Positions 8,172 through 17,210 of a stretch of 64,000 bases of DNA are shown in pieces. The position numbers and the translations under genes are program-made. The notes below the pieces were generated by a model. The model was not told the DNA's origin, made no database searches, and was given only the letters and a program-made list of their open reading frames with translations. This DNA is from BP-191 sp035940575 (GTDB lineage: Bacteria; Actinomycetota; Actinomycetes; BP-191): assembly GCA_035940575.1 (NCBI GenBank), contig DASZER010000061.1, positions 5,988 to 69,987 on the forward strand, in the 5' to 3' direction. How positions within the stretch are numbered: the first letter of the stretch is position 1; each line of letters begins with the position of its first letter.

Positions 8172-9259
8172 GCCTCGACCCCGACCCCGCCGCGCCGCCG
8201 TTCTCGGCGTCGCACACGTCGCTGCGTTCCGAGGTGCGCTCGTGGGTCGCGTCGCAGGTGCGGCCGCACGTCTCCGCGTGGGAGGAGGCGCGGGAGTTCC
8301 CCTCGTCGCTCTACGCGTCGGCGGGCGCGGCCGGGCTGCTCGGCTGGAAGTACGGCCCCGACTGGGGCGGCCGCGGGCCCGACTGGCTCGCGGACGTCGT
8401 CGTGACCGAGGAGCTCGCGCGCTGCGGCTCGGGCGGCGTCGCCGCGGGGCTCGGCGCCACCAAGGACCTGGCGCCGTTGTACGTCTTCCGCTTCGGCACC
8501 GACGCCCAGCGGCAACGCTGGCTCGCGCCGTGCGTCTCGGGTCACGCCGTCGCCGGGCTTGCGGTGACGGAGCCGGGCGCGGGGTCGGACGTGGCGGCGT
8601 TGACGACGCGGGCGCGCCGGGTCTCCGACGGGTGGGTCATCGACGGCGCCAAGGTGTTCTGCACCAACGGCTCGCGCGCCGACTGGCTGCTCGTCGCCGC
8701 GCGCACGTCGGACGAGCCCGGGCACGCGGGGATCTCGCTGTTCGTCGTGCCGACGTCGGCGCCGGGGTTCTCGGCGTCGCGGATCCCGACGCTCGGGTGG
8801 CGTACGTCGCAGACGGGGGCGCTGTCGTTCGCCGACGTGCTCGTGCCCGACGACGCGCTGCTCGGCGCGCCGGGGGAGGGCTTCGTGCAGATCATGAGGT
8901 CGTTCCAGTGGGAGCGCCTGGCGCTGGCCGTCGCGTCGGTGTCGGCGGCGGCCGCGAACCTCTCCGCGTGCGGCCCGCCCCCCGAGCCGCTGGTGCGGCG
9001 GCTCGTCGCGGTGCGGGCGCTGACGTACGACGCGCTGGCCCGGCACCTCGCGGACGAGGACACGTTGCGGCAGGTGTCCGCGGCGAAGTGGCTCGCGTGC
9101 GACCTCGACGTGGAGACGGCGTTGCTGCGCTACGAGCGCCTCGGCGATGCCGCGTCGGAGCGGGCGCTACGCGACGCGCGGCTCGGGCCGATCGGCGGCG
9201 GCGCGCGCGAGGTGATGGCCGAGCTGGTCGCGCGGACGTTGCCCCTCGCGCAGGGCTGA
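8168..9259 (+). CDS. Acyl-CoA dehydrogenase family protein
   Basis: The protein (about 363 aa) shows the FAD-binding VTEPGAGSD and the GGGAREVM C-terminal signature of acyl-CoA dehydrogenases. The usual catalytic Glu of the EGT loop is Gly here. A Glu in FQWERL (about residue 249) sits where isovaleryl- and long-chain enzymes carry their base, so branched or long acyl-CoAs are plausible substrates. No ATG, GTG or TTG gives the first helix: the frame is open from inside bcp, and the first usable canonical codon (GTG 8234) would cut that helix. A CTG at 8168 overlapping the bcp stop (CTGA) is my best start. The chain is slightly short for the family. Confidence 0.85.
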   Translation: MSLDPDPAAPPFSASHTSLRSEVRSWVASQVRPHVSAWEEAREFPSSLYASAGAAGLLGWKYGPDWGGRGPDWLADVVVTEELARCGSGGVAAGLGATKDLAPLYVFRFGTDAQRQRWLAPCVSGHAVAGLAVTEPGAGSDVAALTTRARRVSDGWVIDGAKVFCTNGSRADWLLVAARTSDEPGHAGISLFVVPTSAPGFSASRIPTLGWRTSQTGALSFADVLVPDDALLGAPGEGFVQIMRSFQWERLALAVASVSAAAANLSACGPPPEPLVRRLVAVRALTYDALARHLADEDTLRQVSAAKWLACDLDVETALLRYERLGDAASERALRDARLGPIGGGAREVMAELVARTLPLAQG

Positions 9260-9266
9260 CAGCCCT

Positions 9267-11540
9267 CTAGCCGCGCCCGAACAGGCCCTTGCGCTTCTTC
9301 GGCTGCTCCTTGGGCGGCGTGGGCTTGTTCGAGGGGGCGCGGGTCGCGCGCGCCGGCTCCTCGTCGTCCAGGCCGAGCGAGGTCAGCTCGCGCATCAGCG
9401 CGGCGGTCTCCGACAGGCCCCCGCGCCCGCCGCCGTTGGCGACGGGCACCGGCGGCGCGGGCTCCGGCTCGGGCGCCGGCTCGGGCTCGACAGGCTCGGC
9501 GTCGTTGATGTCGCGCAGGATCGACGCGACCTCGAACGTCGGCACCGGCTCCGGCTCCGAGAACGCCGCCAGCTCAGCGCGGGCGACCTCCGCGAGCGCC
9601 TCGGCGGCGAGTCGTTCGGCCTCCAGGCGCTCGGCCTCCAGGCGCTCGGCCTCGGCCCGCTCCGCCTCGACGCGGGCTGCCTCGGCCTCCTCGGCGGCGA
9701 CCCGCTCGGCCTCCCAGCGCTCGGCCTCGAGGCGCGCGGCCTCCTCGGCCGCGGCGCGCTCGGCTTCCAGGCGCTCGGCCTCGACCCGCTCCGCCTCGAC
9801 GCGGGCGGCCTCGGCGGCTTCCTCGGCGGCGATCCGCTCGGCTTCGAGGCGTTCGGCCTCGACGCGTTCGGCCTCGACGCGGGCGGTCTCGGCGGCTTCC
9901 TCGGCGGCGACGCGCTCGGCTTCGAGGCGTTCGGCCTCGACCCGCTCGGCCTCCTGGCGAGCCTCCTCGGCAACGCGTTCCGCCTCCCGGCGGGCGGCCT
10001 CCTCGGCCTCCGCGCGCGCGGCTTCCTCGGCGCGGTCGCGACGCCGCCCGAACCGCAGCCCGCCCCGCTGCGCCCGCGCGGCCTCGGCCAGCGCGTGCGC
10101 CTCCGCGAGCTCGGCGGCCGCGGCGGCACGCATGCGCTCGACCCGTTCCGCTTCGAGGCGCGCGGCCTCGATCTCCTCGGCCGTCGGCTCCGGCGGGCGC
10201 GTCGGCTCCGGCATCGCGACGGTCGGCAGCGCGTCGCCCAGCACCGCGCGCAACGCCTCGGACACCAGCGCCAGCGAGTCCCCGAACGGGTCCTCGCCCG
10301 CGGGCGCCTCGGCCGCCTCCGCGACAGGCTCCTCGACCACCGGCCCGGGCAGCGCCGCCTCGGGCAGCACGGGGAGCTCCGCCTCCGGTAGCACGGGGAG
10401 CTCGGGCTCGAACGTCGGCGGCAGCCCCATCGACGGCAGGTCGCCCAACGACGGAAGGTCCGCGAGCGCCGCCGACAGCGACGCGAGCTCCGTGGTCAGC
10501 GAGTCGAGCTCCGTCACCTCGGCGTCGGGCGCGGTGGACTCGGCGACGACCTCCGGCTCCGCGACGTCCGCGACGACCTCGGGCTCCGCAACGACATCCA
10601 GGACCGGCTCGGCGACGGGCGCCGCCCCCAGCAGCCGCGCCAGCTCGCTCGGCGCCTCGTCCTCGGTCGGCTCGGCCTGCTCGGGCAGCGCGAACGCGTC
10701 CGTGATCCGCCGCAGCGACGAGTCCGGGTCGTCGGAGTGGTCCGCGCCGTCCGACCCGCCCAGCACCGACGCGATCGCCGACACGGCGGAGCGCAGGTCG
10801 GGCGCCGGCTCGGGGTCGTCGGCCGCGTCGACCGTCTCCTCGACGTCGAGCAGCCCCGCGCCGACGAGCGAGTACACGATCTGGCCGGCCTCGAACGTCG
10901 TGAAGCCGCAGTCGCGAGCGAGCTGCGCGATCGTGCGCTCGCCGTCGACCTTGCACAGCAACGCCCACTGGTCCTGGTCGAGCGTCATCTCGGCCGCCGC
11001 GAGACCGCCCGCCGACAGCACGGGAACGGCCGTCGGGCCGTGCACGACGCCCGACATCAGCGCCCACTGCGACGTACGCCGCGCGACCTCGTCCAGCAGG
11101 TCCGACACGACCGCGTGCGAGGCGACGTCGGCGCGCGTCTTCTCGTTCTTGCGGAAGCGGAAGCGCCCCGACGGCCAGCGCGAGAGGTCGAAGCACGACT
11201 CGCGGAGCTGCTCGAGGGTGAACGCCTCGACGACCGGCCGCTCGACGTACCCCAGGTGCACGAGCAGCTCGCCGAGCCGCCAGCCCTGGAGCTCGTTCTC
11301 CTGCGCGTCGAGCGCCTCGGCCAGCGCCTCGGGCGCCAGCGCGCCGGAGGAGATCAGCCGCGCGCCGAGCTGCGGGCGGCGGCCCGGGACGTACGCCGCG
11401 TAGACGCGGCCGTCCTTGAAGTAGACGAGGGCCTCGTCGCCGGCCTCGTCGTCGATGTGGAGGCAGCCGGTGACGTCCTCGGCGGCGAGCGACGTGAGCA
11501 CGTCGGAGAGCGGCGTGGCGCCCAAGTCGCCCTTCAGCAC
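9267..11540 (-). CDS. DUF4388 (PATAN-like) protein with very long charged helix
   Basis: The 757 aa product starts at GTG 11540 with GGGAGG just upstream. Residues 1-120 match the DUF4388/PATAN pattern (GCLHIDDEAGDEALVYFKDGRVY, then LGARLISSGAL). A helical domain follows to about 250, then acidic Pro/Val-rich linkers. From about 470 to 660 there are repeated EAERVEAERLEAER-type units that should form a single charged helix or coiled coil. The basic C-terminus ends KKRKGLFGRG. PATAN domains occur in bacterial signalling and gliding/polarity proteins; the function here is unknown. The helix-coding DNA (about 9570-10160) is highly repetitive. Confidence 0.75.
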   Translation of the reverse strand: MLKGDLGATPLSDVLTSLAAEDVTGCLHIDDEAGDEALVYFKDGRVYAAYVPGRRPQLGARLISSGALAPEALAEALDAQENELQGWRLGELLVHLGYVERPVVEAFTLEQLRESCFDLSRWPSGRFRFRKNEKTRADVASHAVVSDLLDEVARRTSQWALMSGVVHGPTAVPVLSAGGLAAAEMTLDQDQWALLCKVDGERTIAQLARDCGFTTFEAGQIVYSLVGAGLLDVEETVDAADDPEPAPDLRSAVSAIASVLGGSDGADHSDDPDSSLRRITDAFALPEQAEPTEDEAPSELARLLGAAPVAEPVLDVVAEPEVVADVAEPEVVAESTAPDAEVTELDSLTTELASLSAALADLPSLGDLPSMGLPPTFEPELPVLPEAELPVLPEAALPGPVVEEPVAEAAEAPAGEDPFGDSLALVSEALRAVLGDALPTVAMPEPTRPPEPTAEEIEAARLEAERVERMRAAAAAELAEAHALAEAARAQRGGLRFGRRRDRAEEAARAEAEEAARREAERVAEEARQEAERVEAERLEAERVAAEEAAETARVEAERVEAERLEAERIAAEEAAEAARVEAERVEAERLEAERAAAEEAARLEAERWEAERVAAEEAEAARVEAERAEAERLEAERLEAERLAAEALAEVARAELAAFSEPEPVPTFEVASILRDINDAEPVEPEPAPEPEPAPPVPVANGGGRGGLSETAALMRELTSLGLDDEEPARATRAPSNKPTPPKEQPKKRKGLFGRG

Positions 11541-11657
11541 CGCGCCTCCCGAAAGTCCCAACGCAGCCGCCTCCGCTGCTCAGTTGGCATCGGCAGCGGG
11601 GCCCCGATCATTGAGCCAGATGGCGCAACGATTCCGCCCATCGTCCGCTTCCGCGCG

Positions 11658-11688
11658 TTGACCGTCCACGCTGGGCCGCTGGTACCGT
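11658..11688 (+). promoter_or_regulatory. Possible sigma-70 type promoter for the M23 peptidase gene
   Basis: TTGACC (11658-11663) and TACCGT (11683-11688) are separated by 19 bases, which is long but tolerable. The start codon follows about 40 bases later. The gap 11541-11729 between the divergent genes otherwise holds nothing I recognise. Confidence 0.35.
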
Positions 11689-11729
11689 CTCCCGGATCCC
11701 TGTCGCGTCCCTTTGGGGGTGTTCTGCGC

Positions 11730-12722
11730 GTGTTCGTCCGCCGTGCCGCCGTGCTCCTCGCGTGCGTACTCACGCTCGGAGCCGTCTCCGGAACGGCCGC
11801 CGCCGACCCCGAGGCCCGCGCCAAGGCGCAGCTCGCGGCGCTGGCGCAGCGCGTCCAGGACGCCGAGGCGCGCGAGGGCACGATCAAGGACAAGGTGACC
11901 GCGCTCGACCGCCGCCTCGCCGCGACCGAGCGCGAGATGACGGGCATCAGGGCCCGCTACGCCGCCCGCGCGCGTGCCGCGTTCACCGGCGGCGTGGGCG
12001 CCGACCCGGTCGTCCTGATGCTCAGCGCCTCCGACCCGAACGCCGTCGTCGACCGCCTCAGCCTCTACTCCGCCGCCACCCGCGCCGACGACGCGCTGCT
12101 GCGCAAGGGCACGGCGCTGCGCCGCACGTTGCGGACGCAGCGCGCCGACCTCGAGGCCGCACGCCGCGAGCTCGACCGGGTGCAGCGCGAGCTGGCGCAG
12201 GACGTACGCAGCATGCGCGGCCTGCTCGACCGGCTCCAGCGCGAGGACGACGCCCGCGAGGCGAAGGCCGCGCGCACCAGCCGCGCGATGCCGGCCCGCG
12301 CCAGCCGCGCCGCGCGCCTCAACGGCCGCTACGCCTGCCTCGTCGGCCCCAACCACGCGTTCCGCGACACGTGGGGCGCGCCGCGCTCCGGCGGCCGCAC
12401 GCACAAGGGCACCGACGTGTTCGCGCCCATGGGCTCGCCGAGCTACGCCGTCACCGACGGCGTCATCACGCGCATGTCGTGGAGCAGCAACGGCGGCAAG
12501 CAGGTCTACCTGCGCGGCAACGACGGCAACGAGTACTTCTACGCGCACATGTCGTCCTACGTCGCGCACCAGGGCCAGCGCGTGTCCGCCGGCGACCTGA
12601 TCGCGCGGGTCGGCGACACCGGCAACGCCCGCGGCGGCGCGCCGCACGTGCACTTCGAGGTGCACCCGGGCGGCGGCTACCCCGTGAACCCGTATCCCTA
12701 CGTCCGCCGCTTCTGCGGCTGA
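11730..12722 (+). CDS. Secreted M23-family metallopeptidase with coiled coil
   Basis: The 330 aa product has a signal peptide (ACVLTLGAVSGTAAA), a long coiled coil (about 30-200) and a C-terminal LytM/M23 domain. Zinc ligands fit H225 and D229 (HKGTD) and the HVH motif at 306-308, so it looks catalytically competent. The coiled coil plus M23 layout resembles EnvC/RipA-region-type proteins that cut peptidoglycan cross-bridges or activate amidases during division. The GTG at 11730 follows a GGGGG run at a fair distance. An Amidase_3 enzyme lies 4 kb away, but no operon link is seen. Confidence 0.85.
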   Translation: MFVRRAAVLLACVLTLGAVSGTAAADPEARAKAQLAALAQRVQDAEAREGTIKDKVTALDRRLAATEREMTGIRARYAARARAAFTGGVGADPVVLMLSASDPNAVVDRLSLYSAATRADDALLRKGTALRRTLRTQRADLEAARRELDRVQRELAQDVRSMRGLLDRLQREDDAREAKAARTSRAMPARASRAARLNGRYACLVGPNHAFRDTWGAPRSGGRTHKGTDVFAPMGSPSYAVTDGVITRMSWSSNGGKQVYLRGNDGNEYFYAHMSSYVAHQGQRVSAGDLIARVGDTGNARGGAPHVHFEVHPGGGYPVNPYPYVRRFCG

Positions 12723-12765
12723 CGCCCCGCGGCGCCCCTGGCGGCGCCTCGCGGCGTTGTCGGGC

Positions 12766-12792
12766 CACGCCGATAGCACCCCTATCGGCGTG
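12766..12792. terminator. Perfect 11-bp inverted repeat, possible U-less terminator or operator
   Basis: CACGCCGATAG and its exact reverse complement flank a 5-base loop (CACCC). It lies 44 bases after the M23 stop and about 100 bases before the BKACE gene. No T-run follows. A shorter GGCGCC hairpin lies just before it (about 12731-12748). Confidence 0.45.
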
Positions 12793-12890
12793 ACCCTCCG
12801 CCTTGCGATGCATCCACCAGGAGCACCGCGGCCCCTGGCCGCCAGGACGCGGCTAGTGCGCCCCCGCGCCGGAGTGCGACGATCAGGCCC

Positions 12891-13712
12891 ATGACCGGCA
12901 CGCTCGTCTCCGTCGCCCCCACGGGCGCGGAGACGCCCAAGGACAAGGCCCCCGGGCTGCCCGTCACGCTCGACGAGCTCGTCGCGACGGCCAAGGACTG
13001 CGAGGCGGCGGGCGCGGCCGTGGTCCACGTCCACCTGCGCGACGCCGACGGCAACAGCAGCCTCGACCCCGGCGCGCTGCGCGAGGCCGTCCAGGCGCTG
13101 CGCGAGAGCACCGACCTCGTCGTGCAGCTCTCGACAGGCGGCGCCGTCACCGACCCCGAGGGGGCGCGCCTCGCGGTGGTCGACGCGGGGCCCGACGCGG
13201 CGAGCCTCACGTGCGGCACCGTGAACTTCGGCGACGACGTGTTCCTCAACCGCCCGGCGTTCGTCGAGGCGCTCTACACCCGCATGCAGGACAACGGCGT
13301 CGTCCCCGAGTTCGAGTGCTTCGAGCCGGGCCACCTCGCCACCGTCGAGCGCCTCGTGGCCAAGCACGGCCCGCCGCACGGCGGCCACGTCCACGTCGAC
13401 CTCGTCATGGGCGTGCCCGGCGGCATGCCGGGGACCGCGCAGATGCTCGCCGCGTGCGTGGCGATGCTGCCCGAGGGCGCGACGTTCAGCGCCACGGGCG
13501 TCGGCCGTACGGCGCTGCCGGTGATGCTCGCGGCACTCGCCCACGGCGGGCACCTGCGCGTCGGCATGGAGGACACGCTGACGTTCGCGAAGGGGCAGCC
13601 GGTCACGGACAACCGCATGCTCGTGGAGCGAGCGGCTACGCTGGCGAACCTGGCGCAACGGCCACCGTTGTCGACCCGGGAGGCCAGAGCGCTCCTGGGT
13701 ATCAGCGCGTAG
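12891..13712 (+). CDS. BKACE family enzyme (beta-keto acid cleavage, DUF849)
   Basis: The 273 aa protein fits the BKACE family, which condenses a beta-keto acid with acetyl-CoA and yields acetoacetate plus a new CoA ester. The metal-binding HVHLRD near residue 47, the STGG segment near 82, and FECFEPGH near 143 are all visible, and the length is normal. The specific keto acid cannot be deduced. The start ATG has no obvious Shine-Dalgarno. The rsiG-like gene starts 13 bases after its stop, so this enzyme appears to be the first gene of a c-di-GMP signalling operon, an odd pairing. Confidence 0.88.
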   Translation: MTGTLVSVAPTGAETPKDKAPGLPVTLDELVATAKDCEAAGAAVVHVHLRDADGNSSLDPGALREAVQALRESTDLVVQLSTGGAVTDPEGARLAVVDAGPDAASLTCGTVNFGDDVFLNRPAFVEALYTRMQDNGVVPEFECFEPGHLATVERLVAKHGPPHGGHVHVDLVMGVPGGMPGTAQMLAACVAMLPEGATFSATGVGRTALPVMLAALAHGGHLRVGMEDTLTFAKGQPVTDNRMLVERAATLANLAQRPPLSTREARALLGISA

Positions 13713-13725
13713 GAATGGAGGCGTA

Positions 13726-14282
13726 GTGGGAGAGACGACCGGGGGGAACCGGCGGATCGACCGCGTCCTGCGCGACGACTACCTCGCCGACGTCGCGACG
13801 CTGTCGCTGGGCGAGCTGCGCGCGAAGCGGGACGACGCCGAGCAGGAGGAGACCGACGTCTCGTACCTGCGCCGCCTCGTCCAGGGCCGCATCGACATCC
13901 TGCGCGCCGAGCTCGGCAGGCGCGGCGGCGAGGGCAGCGGCTCGCTGCTCGCGGACCTGCCGCAGATCCTCGGCGAGGTGCACCCGCGCAACGCCCCGCG
14001 CGGCCTCGGCAGGCACAGCACCATCGAGCCCTCGCGAGCCGACGAGCACCGCCGCTACGTCGAGGCGCTCGTCGCCGACGTGGACCTCTCCGACGTCGCC
14101 GCGCGCACCGACGAGGAGCTGCGCAACGCCATGTCGGTGTTCGAGCGCGAGGAGAGCGACCTGTCGGACAAGCGCCGGCGCATCTTCGCCGTTCTCGACG
14201 CCTGCTCGGCCGAGATCACCCGCCGCTACCGCGACGGCGAGGCCGACGTCTCCGACCTGCTCACCGGCAGCCCGCCGGCCTG

Positions 14283-14283
<1 letters not shown>
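13726..14283 (+). CDS. rsiG: RsiG-type c-di-GMP-binding anti-sigma factor
   Basis: The 185 aa product is almost wholly helical. It carries the exact RsiG c-di-GMP signature E-x3-S-x2-R-x3-Q-x3-D at E42, S46, R49, Q53, D57. A second copy reads E143, S147, R150, F154, D158, so the Gln is replaced by Phe. In Streptomyces, RsiG bound to c-di-GMP holds the sigma factor WhiG inactive; homologues occur in many actinomycetes. The GTG start has GGAGG 4 bases away. Its stop overlaps the next start (TGATG), coupling it to a REC protein and an HD-GYP phosphodiesterase. No WhiG/FliA gene is visible in this window. Confidence 0.88.
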
Positions 14284-14653
<370 letters not shown>

Positions 14654-14657
<4 letters not shown>

Positions 14658-15376
14658 AGCCCGAGGAGGCCGCCGAGCTCGAGCGCGCGAAGGAGCAGCT
14701 CCTCGTCCTCGCCCGCGACGTCAACGCGATGTACCAGGCCGAGCGCGCCCGCGCCCGCGAGCTGGAGAGCGCGCTCGACGCGCTCGAGGAGTCCTACCTC
14801 GCCACCGTGCGGACGCTCGCGTTCATCGTCGAGGCGAAGGACTCCTCGACCCGCGAGCACCTCGAACGCACCCACGACTACGCGCGCGCCCTCGCCCGCG
14901 TCGTGATGCCCGACACCGAGATCGGCCCCGACCTGTCGTACGGCTTCCTGCTCCACGACGTCGGCAAGGTCGGCATCCCGGAGTCGATCCTCTGCAAGCC
15001 GGGGCCGCTCACCGACGAGGAGTACGAGGTGATGAAGACGCACCCGCTCATCGGCGTGCAGATCGTCGCCCCGATCACGTTCCTCGGCGGCGCCGTGGAC
15101 GTCATCCGCTGCCACCACGAGCGGTGGGACGGCCGCGGCTACCCCGACGGCCTCGCCGGCGAGGACATCCCGCTCGGCGCGCGGATCTTCTCGGTGTGCG
15201 ACACGTTCGACGCCATGACGAGCGACCGGCCGTACCGCCGCGCGCTGCCGTTCGACGACGCGGTGAGCGAGATCGAGCGCTGCGGGGGCACGCAGTTCGA
15301 CCCGGACGTCGTGGACTCGTTCGTCCGCATGTGCGCGCAGCTCAGGGACGGCACCGCCGGGCTGGCGGCGGGTTGA
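14654..15376 (+). CDS. HD-GYP domain phosphodiesterase (c-di-GMP hydrolysis)
   Basis: The 240 aa protein has an N-terminal coiled coil (about 1-50) and then a full HD-GYP domain. H69 and H74, the HD pair H101/D102 (LLHDVGKVGIP), the HH at 154-155, and GRGYPDGL with GYP at 162-164 are visible. Such enzymes hydrolyse c-di-GMP to pGpG or GMP with bound metals. The domain usually follows a REC domain in one chain; here REC is a separate, overlapping gene. With rsiG two genes upstream, it could lower the ligand that rsiG senses. Confidence 0.92.
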
Positions 15377-16302
15377 CCGTCGTCGCCGAGGTCGTCCGCT
15401 CGGGGTTCGTCGAGAGCCGTCACCACGGGTCCGTCGTCGCCCTGCGCCCGGACGGAACGGTCGCCCTCGCCGTCGGCGACGTGACGACGCCGGTGTTCCC
15501 GCGGTCGTCCAACAAGCCCATGCAGGCCGCCGGCGTCGTCGGGCTCGGCATCGTCGAGAGGTACGGCCTCGACGACCGCCACGTCGCGCTCGCGACCGCC
15601 TCGCACTCCGGCGAGCCCGCGCACGTCGAGGTCGTCCGCGACCTCCTCGCGCGGGCCGGCGTGGGCGAGGACGCGCTGCGCACGCCGGTCGACTGGCCGC
15701 TCGACGCGGCCGCCGCCCGCGCCGCCGCCGAGCCGTCGCGCGTGCTGCACAACTGCTCCGGCAAGCACGCGTCGTTCCTCGCCGCGTGCGCCGCGCGGGG
15801 GTGGCCGCTGGAGGGCTACCGCGACGCGGACCACCCGCTCCAACGCCACCTGCGCGCGGTGGTCACGGACCTCGCCGGCGAGGACGTCGCCGCGACCGGA
15901 GTCGACGGCTGCGGCGCGCCGATCTTCGCGCTGTCGCTGACCGCCCTCGCGCGCGCGTTCGCGCGCATCGCGACGGCGACCGAGGGGCCCGAGGCCGTGG
16001 TGGCGCGCGCGATCCGCGCCCAGCCGTTCCTGCTCGGCGGCACGGGCCGCGACGTCACCCGCCTCGTGGAGGGCGTGCCGGGGCTCGTCGCGAAGGACGG
16101 CGCCGAGGGCGTCTACGCCGCGGCCATGCCCGACGGCACGGCGGTCGCGTTGAAGATCGAGGACGGCAGCCAGCGCGCGCGTCCCCCGGTGATGGTCGCG
16201 GCCCTGCGCGCGCTCGGCGTCGACGCCGACCTCGCGCCCGCGGTCGTGCTCGGCGGCGGCGAGCCCGTGGGCGTGGTGCGCGCGGTGCTGCCTACCGCCT
16301 GA
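15373..16302 (+). CDS. Asparaginase II family protein (AnsA-like)
   Basis: The 309 aa product fits the L-asparaginase II family (Asparaginase_II), with SRHHGSVVAL, NKPMQAAGVV, SHSGEPAHVE, HNCSGKHASFL and GVDGCGAPIF all matching conserved blocks. Expected activity is hydrolysis of asparagine to aspartate and ammonia in the cytoplasm. The only available start is TTG 15373, which overlaps the HD-GYP stop (TTGA), so it is coupled to the signalling genes although its job looks metabolic. Its 3' end overlaps the convergent lipoprotein gene by 11 bases. Confidence 0.85.
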   Translation: MTVVAEVVRSGFVESRHHGSVVALRPDGTVALAVGDVTTPVFPRSSNKPMQAAGVVGLGIVERYGLDDRHVALATASHSGEPAHVEVVRDLLARAGVGEDALRTPVDWPLDAAAARAAAEPSRVLHNCSGKHASFLAACAARGWPLEGYRDADHPLQRHLRAVVTDLAGEDVAATGVDGCGAPIFALSLTALARAFARIATATEGPEAVVARAIRAQPFLLGGTGRDVTRLVEGVPGLVAKDGAEGVYAAAMPDGTAVALKIEDGSQRARPPVMVAALRALGVDADLAPAVVLGGGEPVGVVRAVLPTA

Positions 16303-17110
16303 ACAGCACGCCGCCGTCGCCGACCTGCGCGGCGGGGGGCGGCGTCACGACGACGGGCGCGCCGAAGTCGTACATCTCGATGGTCGTCGTCATCGTGCCC
16401 GACGCCTGGCCGTCGGTGACCTTGGCGAGGTCGATCGTCTGGATCATCTTGCGCATCCGGCCGTCGCCGTCGATCCAGACCGTGATAGGCAGCGTCTCGC
16501 TCTTGAGCTTGGTGATCAGCGACTCGATCGCCTTGCGCGTCCGCTCGCTGCGCTGCCCGTCGCGAGCCTTGGCGAGGTTCAGCGTGCCCTTGTAGATCGT
16601 CGTCGGGGTGCCGCGCAGGTCCGCGGTGCCGGTCTCCGCGAAGTCGTCGGACGCGCCCTGGAGGTACGCGAGCGACTGCGACGGGTCGTTCTGCTGCTGC
16701 ATCTCCCGCAGCGCCTTGATGTCGACGTCCAGGCGCTTGCCGAGCGCGGCGACGTCGATCTTCAGCCACGGCTTCTGGACGGCGACGCCGGGCGGCGTCG
16801 TCATCCACATCACGTCGCCGAGGACGCGCACCTCGGAGTCGACCGTCCGGTCGCCGATCGAGGTCTTGGTGGTCATCACGGCCTTCATCTCGGTCAGCGA
16901 CGTGACGCCGCTGCCGGTCATCTCGAGGCCGCCGCCGGAGATGTGCATCTCCATGCGCGCGGTGCGCGCGGCGACGGTCTTCTCGGCCGCGAGGCGCAGG
17001 ACGTCGGCGGGGCGCTGGACGACCTGCGGCGCCGCCTTCTTCGCGGACTGGCCGCAGGCGACGAGGGCGAGGGGGAGCAGGGCGGTGGCGAGCACGCGGC
17101 TGGGACGCAT
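16292..17110 (-). CDS. Secreted lipoprotein, LppX/LprG- or DUF6612-like
   Basis: The 272 aa product begins with a clear lipoprotein signal (ATALLPLALVACG, Cys about residue 20). The mature part is a beta-rich domain with paired strands (ARMEMHISGGGLEMTGSG, then TTIYKGTLNL, then PITVWIDGDGRMRKM). That pattern suits the LppX/LprAFG/LolA-like half-barrel family that carries lipids across the envelope, but I have no decisive motif. The ATG 17110 is preceded by TACGAT at 6 bases. It is divergent from the XRE gene. Confidence 0.75.
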   Translation of the reverse strand: MRPSRVLATALLPLALVACGQSAKKAAPQVVQRPADVLRLAAEKTVAARTARMEMHISGGGLEMTGSGVTSLTEMKAVMTTKTSIGDRTVDSEVRVLGDVMWMTTPPGVAVQKPWLKIDVAALGKRLDVDIKALREMQQQNDPSQSLAYLQGASDDFAETGTADLRGTPTTIYKGTLNLAKARDGQRSERTRKAIESLITKLKSETLPITVWIDGDGRMRKMIQTIDLAKVTDGQASGTMTTTIEMYDFGAPVVVTPPPAAQVGDGGVLFRR

Positions 17111-17116
17111 CGGCCG

Positions 17117-17122
17117 ATCGTA
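17117..17122 (-). promoter_or_regulatory. -10 box for leaderless lipoprotein transcript
   Basis: On the minus strand this reads TACGAT, 6 bases before the ATG at 17110, with no Shine-Dalgarno. Confidence 0.45.
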
Positions 17123-17161
17123 GAGCGGATCGGCGGGCGGCGGAACGACGGTGGGCCGGGC

Positions 17162-17204
17162 TGCTAGCCGCGTGCTTGCAATTGCTAGCACAAGCCGTTA
17201 GCAT
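17162..17204 (+). promoter_or_regulatory. Promoter and probable operator of the XRE regulator
   Basis: TTGCAA (17176-17181), a 17-base spacer and TAGCAT (17199-17204) form a good promoter, and the ATG comes 6 bases later, so the mRNA is probably leaderless. Three related elements, TGCTAGCC (17162), the palindrome TGCTAGCA (17183) and CGTTAGCA (17196), overlap it and could be the regulator's own binding sites. The stretch is markedly richer in A+T than its surroundings. Confidence 0.6.
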
Positions 17205-17210
17205 GCCCTC

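Noticed and set aside
9289..11403. Plus-strand Ser/Ala/Arg-rich frame of about 700 codons opposite the DUF4388 gene
   Set aside because: The composition is the exact shadow of the Glu/Ala/Arg helix repeats; no start signal or domain.
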